From positions 1-62,498 of IMG/VR virus record IMGVR_UViG_3300037840_000097: DNA of 62,498 nt; one strand, written 5' to 3'. The stretch's first letter is position 1, and every line of letters begins with the position of its first letter. Under the pieces are notes generated by a model, which did no database searches, was not told the DNA's origin, and was given only the letters and a program-made list of their open reading frames with translations. Source of the DNA: a virus. Shown here one piece after another: positions 40,771-47,819 of the stretch. The position numbers and the translations under genes were made by a program.

Positions 40771-41160
40771 CTAGCGTCCGGAAGGGAGTGTGGGAACTGG
40801 AACCGTGTAAGGTCCAAGAGCAATAAATGGAACCAAGAGAATCATGAAATTATCACTTAGTGCTCCTGATAGAGTGTATGTAATCCCATAGATAATGGGG
40901 ATTCCAATAATGGGAGGAGCTGTGATTACTTGATCAGGACCAAGAACCAATCCACCCTTCTTGTTGGCTTGTGATCCTACACCGTTTGCAGGTTCGTCGT
41001 AAATATTTAGCGTAACGGATTCGGTGATTGAAGCCACACTCCAAAAGCCAGCAATCTTGAATTGGCGTCCACCTGTTGTGAATGCTGACGTGATGGTGGT
41101 AGGGTCAGCAGGTGTAAACAATAGACCTACGGATCCGTCAGACATGGTGTCAATTCTCAT
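40771..41160 (-). CDS. beta-rich fibre-module protein
   Basis: 129 residues, beta-rich with little charge (MRIDTMSDGSVGLLFTPA ... FMILLVPFIALGPY). Separated from the preceding gene by a short gap with no clear signal. Structural role inferred from context. Confidence 0.6.
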   Translation of the reverse strand: MRIDTMSDGSVGLLFTPADPTTITSAFTTGGRQFKIAGFWSVASITESVTLNIYDEPANGVGSQANKKGGLVLGPDQVITAPPIIGIPIIYGITYTLSGALSDNFMILLVPFIALGPYTVPVPTLPSGR

Positions 41161-41224
41161 TTATTGTTGACCACTTCCTAGCTTGCTGCATTTTGTTGAA
41201 TACTCCACAAACGCCTTGTCGGTA

Positions 41225-42760
41225 TCAATACAAGAAATAGTACCCTCCAACTGCTCCGATGTGATTGAGAAAAGCAAGCGCCCATTGGGACCCTAGCGTC
41301 CAACTTCCCATGGTTGTTGGGTGTACACCCGCCAGTGTATTTGACGAACTGTACATCCAGTAGGTTGAATCGGCCCCCGAGAACGCGGTGAAGGGGTTAG
41401 CTCCCATGAAGACCTGCGATGGTTGCGCTGCAACAACGTTAGGGGCTACAGCGGCGTATTGAACAAGAAAACTCGGTATTTGACAACCAAATACCCCTAG
41501 CGTTACAACGCAGTTGGCATAGGGAGACAGGTTGAGCATAACCTGCAACCCAGGGATTCCACCTGTATAACTAGCGTTCGTCGCGATTGCGTTCGCTTGC
41601 CATGTAGCAGCGCTGGTGCTTACGTTAGCTTCGTTTGTGCCCAGAGCCTCACTCAGGTAGTCTTGTTCGTTAGGTAGTCCAGGCATAGCAGCTTGGAAAA
41701 GGGCTAAGGACGCCGCATTGTAAGAGCCGCCTGGCTTAAAATTCGAGTAGGCCGCGCCGTTGACTCCGTAGTTTATACAGTACACGTTTTGCGGATAGAT
41801 TGTTGCTTGTATGATATTGCATTCGTCTATCGGAGGAGAGTACTGATCTGACCCCCCGCCGATGTCATTCGCTCCGTTTGAGATTGAATCGCCTATGAAG
41901 GCGATATCGTAGTACGGCGGGTCGGCGGCGGCTGTCACGTCGCTGTAATCCACGAAGTTCGTGAAGAACTCGGGATTTCGTTGTGTGCCGCTTCCATTTG
42001 CGCTCTCCAGTCCAACAAGACCAGGCGACGTTGAAGACTGAAACTCGGCCGTCGAGTCGGTTCCTGAGATCGTGGAGACCACCGTTGAAGTCGATACGTC
42101 GGTCAATACTCCCGTTATGGTAGTTGGGCTAGAGCCAGTAGCGGACAGGTCTATGGAATAGCTGTCGCCGCTGTTTACCGTAACAGTCGCGGCTGCTTTC
42201 GAGGTGTAGGTGTACCCCACCGATGTTCCACAACTAAAATTGTTTGTGCTCGCGGTCGCAAAGAAGCACACGTAATCGTCGCCGACAAGTTGCACACGGA
42301 CCACCGCTCCGTAGCGCGTTGCCGGGTTCGCATCTGCAATGGCCTCAGTGGTCACAACGACGCGTTGATTTAAGTCGGGAGACTCTTGCTGCGGCCGAGT
42401 TAGTTGCGTGTTGAACATTTGAGTCGAGCTTGGGTTAGGAATGTTCTCCTTAAGCTTGTTCCCCGAAATCGTGTAAAGCGTTGGTTGTGGGGTTTGAATG
42501 TTGGAGGGAGTTCCACCGTACGCCCATTGTGGACTCTGCGCTCTGTTCGCCCAATTATTCATCGGAGAATACGTGTTTGCCCGCGTGAAATTGTCCGAGA
42601 AGTTCTGAATCCACGTTACGGCAAGCGCGGGGCTTGAAGCGCGAGAAAACACCAGTGCGATGACGAGCAGTGCCGCGATAACGCGGCTTCGCGTTACAAG
42701 CTCAGGGCGCGCTAGCAGGGTGAGCAAGAGACGGGGCAGTGCAAAAAGAACGCGGCCCAT
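41225..42760 (-). CDS. secreted SGNH/GDSL-type hydrolase
   Basis: 511 residues. The N terminus has a Sec signal (RVIAALLVIALVFSRASSPALA). A lectin-like beta domain covers about 50-270; the SGNH domain starts at about 285 with block I IAFIGDSISNGAND (Ser nucleophile), block III near LGTNEANV, and block V with the His in AGVHPTTMGS. The enzyme should be an esterase or depolymerase acting on cell-surface glycans or lipids. The gene is much more GC-rich than its AT-rich neighbours and includes host-type codons, indicating recent acquisition. Confidence 0.8.
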   Translation of the reverse strand: MGRVLFALPRLLLTLLARPELVTRSRVIAALLVIALVFSRASSPALAVTWIQNFSDNFTRANTYSPMNNWANRAQSPQWAYGGTPSNIQTPQPTLYTISGNKLKENIPNPSSTQMFNTQLTRPQQESPDLNQRVVVTTEAIADANPATRYGAVVRVQLVGDDYVCFFATASTNNFSCGTSVGYTYTSKAAATVTVNSGDSYSIDLSATGSSPTTITGVLTDVSTSTVVSTISGTDSTAEFQSSTSPGLVGLESANGSGTQRNPEFFTNFVDYSDVTAAADPPYYDIAFIGDSISNGANDIGGGSDQYSPPIDECNIIQATIYPQNVYCINYGVNGAAYSNFKPGGSYNAASLALFQAAMPGLPNEQDYLSEALGTNEANVSTSAATWQANAIATNASYTGGIPGLQVMLNLSPYANCVVTLGVFGCQIPSFLVQYAAVAPNVVAAQPSQVFMGANPFTAFSGADSTYWMYSSSNTLAGVHPTTMGSWTLGSQWALAFLNHIGAVGGYYFLY

Positions 42761-43945
42761 CTAGTTGTACCCCACGGTAATAGCGGCGCTTCCCGTTCCT
42801 CCGCAAGCCGTGATCCCATTCACCGCAATCATATCCCACTTGATCGGGGGAGCACCCGCCACCATAGTTGCGAGTGCCGTTGTGCCAGCAACCTCGCCGA
42901 TGATGGTTCCCGAACACGCACTAGCGTTGTCGTAAAGTATAACTGTACCTGTTGTTCCGGCGGTGGTGATAAGTCCTGAGACTAAGACGCCTGCAGATGC
43001 TTTGATAACTGTCGGTCCAGCGAGTCCGGCCGTGATCGCTCCAGAAGTCGTTTTCCCGCCTGTGTTGACGCGTCCAAGCCAATCGCTAGCCGGAACCACT
43101 GGAATTGAGGCGGACGACAAGGCTTGTCCAAGAGGCGAGGGCGTGGGGAAGTTAGAAATTGCAACGGTACCACTAACTGTAGAATTAGTTTTAAGATTTC
43201 CATTAACATCTAGCTGCAACGGAACAACTTGTCCATTTGTAAGAGTAGGAGAGGACGTGTTATAAACACCAAACACGCCTACTCCATTTGCTGTACCTGC
43301 AGTTTGTGGTCCACCGTTCATATTATAAGGTAATGTTACACCAAATACCGTATTGGTAATAGCACCTGATATAACAACTGCTACCCCACCATTTGTGAGG
43401 GGAATAGGGTTATATTGTGGCGTTGCATCACTAGACTCACCGCCTACAACAACTAACTTCCCTGGTGCTGTTGTGCTGTCTATTCCTGTGAGAAAACTTT
43501 GAAGAGAAGCGTCTAGTGCTATACCTCCCGTTGTTCCAATATTAAATGTAGGAGTTGACGCAAATGCAGGTAAGGTTCCAGTTATTCCAAACGCTATGTT
43601 AGATATGGAACCAATGACTTGTGAACCAGTTCCTAGACTAACGGTACTACCAGATGCAAAATTAACTGTGGATCTACCACTAGAATCTATACTTGCACAA
43701 AACCCACTGACAGTGTCACAAAACCGAACTGGCCAGGCATTGGAAATAGTGTTAGCAGTTCCTTGATTCCCACTGCCTCCCCCTCCTCCAGAACATCCTA
43801 CCTGGCAATCAACGTTAGCATAGCCGTTACTGTCAGTTGAGCTAGCAGGTCCATTACCAACGGCAGGAGCACTACTAGATGCAATAGGAGTAAAACAACA
43901 CAGTCCAATGAACAGTAAAGCTGGATAAAGCCAACGTTTCATCAT
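42761..43945 (-). CDS. secreted or lipoprotein-like fibre-module protein
   Basis: 394 residues. A Sec signal is visible (WLYPALLFIGLCCFTPIASS), with LCC as a possible lipobox. The rest is Gly/Ser/Thr-rich beta sequence typical of phage fibres (QLDVNGNLKTN). The first half of the gene is AT-rich and the last (42761-43140) is GC-rich like the next gene, so a recombination joint lies within it. A short hairpin covers the start codon region (43944-43958) and no ribosome site is visible. Confidence 0.6.
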   Translation of the reverse strand: MMKRWLYPALLFIGLCCFTPIASSSAPAVGNGPASSTDSNGYANVDCQVGCSGGGGGSGNQGTANTISNAWPVRFCDTVSGFCASIDSSGRSTVNFASGSTVSLGTGSQVIGSISNIAFGITGTLPAFASTPTFNIGTTGGIALDASLQSFLTGIDSTTAPGKLVVVGGESSDATPQYNPIPLTNGGVAVVISGAITNTVFGVTLPYNMNGGPQTAGTANGVGVFGVYNTSSPTLTNGQVVPLQLDVNGNLKTNSTVSGTVAISNFPTPSPLGQALSSASIPVVPASDWLGRVNTGGKTTSGAITAGLAGPTVIKASAGVLVSGLITTAGTTGTVILYDNASACSGTIIGEVAGTTALATMVAGAPPIKWDMIAVNGITACGGTGSAAITVGYN

Positions 43946-43994
43946 ATTCGATGAATATTGGCTCAGTTACAATTAATCCCTCTTGCATTTGGGC

Positions 43995-44030
43995 ATAAAA
44001 ATACCCTCGAACGCCACGAGGGTATTTGTC
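43995..44030 (-). terminator. rho-independent terminator (leftward)
   Basis: On the minus strand AAATACCCTCG pairs with CGAGGGTATTT across a seven-base loop and is followed by TTTTAT. It ends the transcript of the 44.0-46.1 kb small genes just before the fibre gene at 43945. Confidence 0.8.
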
Positions 44031-44031
44031 A

Positions 44032-44199
44032 TTAGCTAGGATGGACTATTTGTAATTCTTTAGATGGTAGTGTTACCCATTCACCAGTACTCAGCTGAAC
44101 AAGAAATGCTTCTTCGTGTATGTCCTTCCAAGCACTAATTACCGTACCAGTAAGACCACCAGAATAAAGACGTACTGTGTCTGCTATTTTAATTGTCAT
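44032..44199 (-). CDS. small hypothetical protein
   Basis: 55 residues beginning MTIKIADTVRLYSGGLTGTV, a small beta-barrel-like sequence (KOW-like appearance, WVTLPSKELQIVHPS). ATGA overlap with the upstream gene. Ends just before the terminator at 43995. Confidence 0.65.
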   Translation of the reverse strand: MTIKIADTVRLYSGGLTGTVISAWKDIHEEAFLVQLSTGEWVTLPSKELQIVHPS

Positions 44200-44384
44200 G
44201 AAATCTTGGACAACTGAGCAGGTGAAACTCGACGCTGACTACGATTCACAGTTTGCTCTTGACGGTGATTAGCCGGTTTCTTGCATTCTCCCACATGCTC
44301 CAAGATAGGTGGGAATTCGATCCCTCCATCTGCTTTACGACGATATGATTTAGGCTTCCCACAGGCACACTTAATTTCGTGCAT
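44196..44384 (-). CDS. small protein with CxC and late Cys
   Basis: 62 residues, KCACGKPKSYRRK then VGECKKP, basic and partly disordered. A possible small zinc site. Function unknown. Confidence 0.6.
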   Translation of the reverse strand: MHEIKCACGKPKSYRRKADGGIEFPPILEHVGECKKPANHRQEQTVNRSQRRVSPAQLSKIS

Positions 44385-44392
44385 GGCTTCTC

Positions 44393-44683
44393 CTAACGGA
44401 TTTTGTGTGTTCGTTTTTGTTCGAGTAGGTCTTTAATGTGACGACGCATTCCCATGAGGACTTGGATTTCTTTACTCTCCGTAGCAAAGGTGTGTATTCG
44501 GTCGAAGTTCACTTTGGCGTGGTGATCATATACCCCGTACGTCTCAGTAAGAGGAAACCAGACTAGTGACCAGTTAGTCGGGAAAAACACCATGTAATAG
44601 TGCCCGATGACTCCTTGTACTTCGTACACTCTGAGGGGAACGATGTGCTCAGGTATTTGCATGTTCCAAACGTTCACGTTCAC
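44393..44683 (-). CDS. hypothetical protein
   Basis: 96 residues (or 89 from the ATG at 44662). Aromatic beta-rich half (YYMVFFPTNWSLVWFPL) then a basic helical end. No family recognised. Overlaps the preceding gene. Confidence 0.55.
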   Translation of the reverse strand: MNVNVWNMQIPEHIVPLRVYEVQGVIGHYYMVFFPTNWSLVWFPLTETYGVYDHHAKVNFDRIHTFATESKEIQVLMGMRRHIKDLLEQKRTHKIR

Positions 44684-44852
44684 GTCGAGCTAGAACTTCT
44701 GCAACGTCCCAGCGATGAGGTGATTGAGGAGTCCATTCTCCGTAATACTGCTCATTTGTAAGTCTATGTTGCTGTCTACTCACAACGGGCGGCGGGTCAC
44801 GAAAAAGAAAAACATGTGGCCTTGAGGTAAAGAACCTCTTAATCCTGTTCAA
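44649..44852 (-). CDS. small basic protein
   Basis: 67 residues with a basic, aromatic N terminus (MNRIKRFFTSRPHVFLF) and an Arg/Glu helix at the end (VAEVLARRERERLEHANT). Function unknown; overlaps its neighbours. Confidence 0.55.
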   Translation of the reverse strand: MNRIKRFFTSRPHVFLFRDPPPVVSRQQHRLTNEQYYGEWTPQSPHRWDVAEVLARRERERLEHANT

Positions 44853-45186
44853 TTAAACCCAATTCTTTCAGCATTGCAGGAGATAGCGATTTTATAGAAA
44901 TGAGATCGCCCATCGAGGTATGAAGAACCATCGGTTTACCCTGCATCAATTCAGCCGAGCTAACAGGAACGTCATTCTCATGGAACAAACGGTTACTGTC
45001 GCGCTTATGAACGTGTGATAAACCTTCTAAATTGAAATCGACACAATACTTGCAGTTTGGATATACCCTATTGTGGTTATTCTGTAAAGCACGCGCCGTC
45101 ATCACACTACCATTCTCAGCGTAGAACCTAACCCCGTCGATGAGCATGGCGTGTTTGATTTCGTCGTCACATGGAAGAAAGAACAT
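44839..45186 (-). CDS. hypothetical protein
   Basis: 115 residues from the ATG at 45186 (TGATG overlap). Mixed helix and beta, with YCVDFNLEGLSHVHKRD in the middle and a helical end (MLKELGLIEQD). Function unknown. Confidence 0.6.
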   Translation of the reverse strand: MFFLPCDDEIKHAMLIDGVRFYAENGSVMTARALQNNHNRVYPNCKYCVDFNLEGLSHVHKRDSNRLFHENDVPVSSAELMQGKPMVLHTSMGDLISIKSLSPAMLKELGLIEQD

Positions 45187-45419
45187 CAATCGACGCCCTC
45201 CTGTAAAGCAGCGAGAAGAGCGTGAGAGTTTGCGTAAAGCATAACAGGTGCGGTGGCAAAAGCTGAAATAGGCCAATGATGAGAATGTATTGTCCACTCA
45301 CCGTCTTCAGCAACAGTAATCCACATATCTCGTAGACACGAAATAGCGGTTTGATTCACCACTGGAAGTGCTTCTAGAGCCGCTTTGAATAGAATTTTGT
45401 GTTCTTCTAATTCTGTCAT
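45186..45419 (-). CDS. hypothetical protein
   Basis: 77 residues, GAGGAATCACA before the ATG. Starts MTELEEHKILFKAALEALPV; a helix then WITVAEDGEWTIHSHHW beta. TGATG overlap with the gene downstream. Function unknown. Confidence 0.65.
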   Translation of the reverse strand: MTELEEHKILFKAALEALPVVNQTAISCLRDMWITVAEDGEWTIHSHHWPISAFATAPVMLYANSHALLAALQEGVD

Positions 45420-45490
45420 TTGTGATTCCTCGCAAGTTCCAGTTGCTTCTCCTCTAAGTTTCTCTGAAACTGCAGTTGAGCCCTTTTGTG

Positions 45491-45814
45491 TTATTCGACT
45501 GGCAGCACAGTAATTTGAATTGTAGTAGCCACCGTGAAAGTCGGAGGTGATCCAGCATTAACAATTTCTAACTGAATATTATACACTCCAGGGTAGGGAA
45601 ATGTACTAGAAGTAGTTGTAATGTAAGCATACGTACCGTCGGAACTTGCAACAGCAGGTACGATGTACCTTAGATTGTTAGGAGAAATAACGACAGCTTG
45701 TACCGTGAGCCCGGTTAAGTTGTCATCGGAGAGCATCTTCAGAGTTTCACCAACAGACCCTGCATGAAAGTCTGTTTTGAAGGTTACAGGTACGTCATGT
45801 TCCTCGTTAAACAC
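45491..45814 (-). CDS. Ig-like virion protein (BppU-like style)
   Basis: 107 residues, beta-sandwich in appearance (SVGETLKMLSDDNLTGLTVQ; PYPGVYNIQLEIVNAG). This style is common to baseplate-associated fibre adaptor domains. It resembles the 37340 product in layout. Overlaps the preceding gene by eight bases. Confidence 0.6.
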   Translation of the reverse strand: MFNEEHDVPVTFKTDFHAGSVGETLKMLSDDNLTGLTVQAVVISPNNLRYIVPAVASSDGTYAYITTTSSTFPYPGVYNIQLEIVNAGSPPTFTVATTIQITVLPVE

Positions 45815-46142
45815 TCAGAGTCTCCTCTTCGTAAAATTTCCAGAATTTATTAACATCATCGTCAGTCAATGAGATTTGCTTCCCATTGTTAAAGGCACAT
45901 AGAATGAAAGTTCCAAGGACTCGCATTTTCTTCGTCTGACTTAACATTGCACTACGTACAGTTCCAGTGTACTTCGTTTGTATCACATGCTGATGTAGAC
46001 CATAGTATATACCCAATTGAGGAGTGATAGGATACAGCATTGGTGTATCACCAATCATCTTGCGAATCAGTTTCAAGTCAGGAGTATTACGAATCATCTC
46101 CATGTCCTGAACGTCTTTTGCTTTCATCATCGTTACTAGCAA
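45807..46142 (-). CDS. hypothetical protein
   Basis: 111 residues (105 if it starts at the second Met run). Basic, with IRKMIGDTPMLYPITPQLG and a helical C terminus (DDDVNKFWKFYEEETL). First gene of this leftward run, starting at the structured divergent region. Function unknown. Confidence 0.6.
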   Translation of the reverse strand: MLVTMMKAKDVQDMEMIRNTPDLKLIRKMIGDTPMLYPITPQLGIYYGLHQHVIQTKYTGTVRSAMLSQTKKMRVLGTFILCAFNNGKQISLTDDDVNKFWKFYEEETLSV

Positions 46143-46335
46143 ATTAATACCTCATGTGTTCTAAGTATTAGAGTCGCGAAATAACTCTTATTGGAACGCC
46201 GTTCCCGAGGCGGAACACAATTACACCTCGGCCGGACTAAGAGTTACCTCGCGACTTCACTTAAAGTTCGTGAAACGGTTGAAACCAACCTCCTTCGAGC
46301 AGGGACTAACTTCAGATTTGCAGAAATCCATGTAA
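46143..46335. promoter_or_regulatory. structured divergent region (possible ncRNA, leader or origin)
   Basis: AGTCGCGA (46172-46179) pairs with TCGCGACT (46249-46256), then after a 2x2 internal loop TAACTCTTA (46182-46190) pairs with TAAGAGTTA (46238-46246). Inside are GGAAC/GTTCC (46193-46205) and CGAGG/CCTCG (46206-46230). Downstream follow TTCAC/GTGAA (46256-46274) and GATTT/AAATC near 46315. The region carries the leader of the rightward replication operon and may be an RNA element or a cruciform-forming origin. Confidence 0.45.
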
Positions 46336-46977
46336 ATGAGTAGTGCTGCAGAAGTCCCCTGGTTAATTGCTCAACTTAAATCTTCAGATTTCTCATTTAT
46401 TGACAAGTGGTGGGAGCAGTACTACCCTTTCCAAGCATTTCCTCGAACACCTACCGATGAACAGGTCGAATTACTCTTCCTTCGTCTTTTAAGTGCGCAC
46501 CCCACGCGGTACCCAGGTAAGTACAAACCACTTATGCAAATCATTGCACGCTCCCTTGAAATGACCGTTGAAGGATTAGCTCAAAAACTCGGCAGGGAGT
46601 GGCAGTTTAAGCACGAAGAAGCATCAGTACCGAGTAACTACCAAGGAGAAGCACAAATGTCTCAGAAACCTAATCCCCCAGCACCAACAGCTAAGCCAAC
46701 CGTGGCTCCGGTTGGAGCTAAACCTGCAACCAATGGCACCACCGAAGCCAAGCCAGCGAAGGCAAAAGCACCCTCTGCGCCGCGTGAAGGTAAGGGTCCC
46801 GGAGGATTGCCTTGGGTCAAGTGGTTCCAACAGGAATACGCTAAGGGAGGCGTAACCGGCAAGGAACTGCAGGACAAGTACATCGAACTGCGCAAAGGCG
46901 AGTACGTGGACAAAATGGATGTCCTCAAGCGCCATGCGTACCGTCACCGGAAGCTAGCTCTCCCAAACGTCGAGTAG
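46336..46977 (+). CDS. early protein with Ala/Pro/Lys linker and internal start
   Basis: 213 residues. Residues 1-100 are a helical acidic domain (WLIAQLKSSDFSFIDKWW); 108-150 is an Ala/Pro/Lys linker; 150-213 is a basic helical domain (LPWVKWFQQEYAKGGVTGK). Met108 (46657) is preceded by AAGGAG eight bases upstream and the codons after it are GC-richer and look highly expressed, so a separate 106-residue product is likely. A terminator follows at once. A nucleoid- or DNA-binding role is inferred from charge. Confidence 0.65.
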   Translation: MSSAAEVPWLIAQLKSSDFSFIDKWWEQYYPFQAFPRTPTDEQVELLFLRLLSAHPTRYPGKYKPLMQIIARSLEMTVEGLAQKLGREWQFKHEEASVPSNYQGEAQMSQKPNPPAPTAKPTVAPVGAKPATNGTTEAKPAKAKAPSAPREGKGPGGLPWVKWFQQEYAKGGVTGKELQDKYIELRKGEYVDKMDVLKRHAYRHRKLALPNVE

Positions 46978-47001
46978 CTAGCCTCTTCGAGTGGGAGAAG
47001 T

Positions 47002-47040
47002 AAACCCTCTGGACTCCGGTCTGGAGGGTTTATTATTTCT
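47002..47040 (+). terminator. rho-independent terminator
   Basis: AAACCCTC pairs with GAGGGTTT, and the stem continues inward over GGAC/GTCT to a TCCG tetraloop; TTATTATTTCT follows. It ends the transcript of the 46336 gene. Confidence 0.85.
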
Positions 47041-47080
47041 ACGGAGAAATAGATTGCAGGGTTTGTCAGGGTAAACGAAG

Positions 47081-47100
47081 AAGTAAGTAGAGCTTACTTT
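47081..47100 (+). other. hairpin in leader of the 47115 gene
   Basis: AAGTAAG and CTTACTT pair around a five-base loop, followed by TTTT and then the GAAGGAG ribosome site. It might act as an attenuator. Confidence 0.5.
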
Positions 47101-47114
47101 TGAAGGAGTTCTCT

Positions 47115-47309
47115 ATGGACAATGAACCAGTTGTTAATATCCACATGTTGTCGGATGCTGATTTACTGAGATACGTCGCAGATGGAATGCGACCTACACC
47201 CACAGAACACAGTTTAATTTCGGCTAAGTTGTACACAATAGCAGAGCGTTTAACGCCTACTGTCTATCGTTCCCCTTTGAGGCTGTTACAAGGAGGGAGT
47301 GGAGAATAG
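47115..47309 (+). CDS. small hypothetical protein
   Basis: 64 residues from the ATG at 47115 with GAAGGAG just upstream. Begins MDNEPVVNIHMLSDADLLRY, helical. The stop codon is directly followed by the next ATG. Function unknown. Confidence 0.65.
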   Translation: MDNEPVVNIHMLSDADLLRYVADGMRPTPTEHSLISAKLYTIAERLTPTVYRSPLRLLQGGSGE

Positions 47310-47699
47310 ATGGCAAATATGCTGTCAAGTTCAGATCTTGCAGACCTATCATCAGCTAGACTACGTGAGATTCTCACTATGCTAGGAGATACGGCTGTGA
47401 TTTACACATCTAAGGAGAATAAATTGGCAAAAACTCAACAGGGATCGATGCGAACGCGCATCACTGAGAAACTAGCAGAACTCCAAGCTAAGTACGGCGG
47501 TGCCATTCTGACCCCAAAGGGAAGCTTGGTAGACGGCCCTGCAAAGGAAGAGTTCGTGGCTTGGTATCTCGAGCAGCGCAAGGAAGACGTTCTCAACAAA
47601 CCCGACAAGGACTACAAACAGTGGGCTCTCGTCCATCTGGCTGATACCCTCAAACATCGTAAGGAGTCCGTCAGGGCACTCGAACCCGCGACAGTCTAG
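47310..47699 (+). CDS. helical early protein with internal TTG start
   Basis: 129 residues. The first 38 are helical; at codon 39 (47424) a TTG is preceded by AAGGAG six bases upstream, and the later part (TRITEKLAELQAKYGG ... KQWALVHLADTLKHRK) is richer in G+C and highly expressed in style. So a 91-residue product may be the main one, mirroring the previous gene. Terminator hairpins follow the stop. Function unknown. Confidence 0.6.
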   Translation: MANMLSSSDLADLSSARLREILTMLGDTAVIYTSKENKLAKTQQGSMRTRITEKLAELQAKYGGAILTPKGSLVDGPAKEEFVAWYLEQRKEDVLNKPDKDYKQWALVHLADTLKHRKESVRALEPATV

Positions 47700-47756
47700 A
47701 AGGGGGCCGAACGCCGAGCAAGAATTTCGGCTAGAACCCCTTGTTTGCAACAAATG

Positions 47757-47786
47757 AGCCACCCGAGTTAAATCTGGTGGCTTTTT
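47757..47786 (+). terminator. rho-independent terminator
   Basis: AGCCACC and GGTGGCT flank a 12-base loop and TTTTT follows. A second small hairpin (GCCGA/TCGGC, 47713-47732) stands just before. It ends the 47.1-47.7 kb transcript shortly before the helicase gene. Confidence 0.88.
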
Positions 47787-47819
47787 GCAGCCTTCGTTAG
47801 AAAGTATAAAGTCTAAGTC

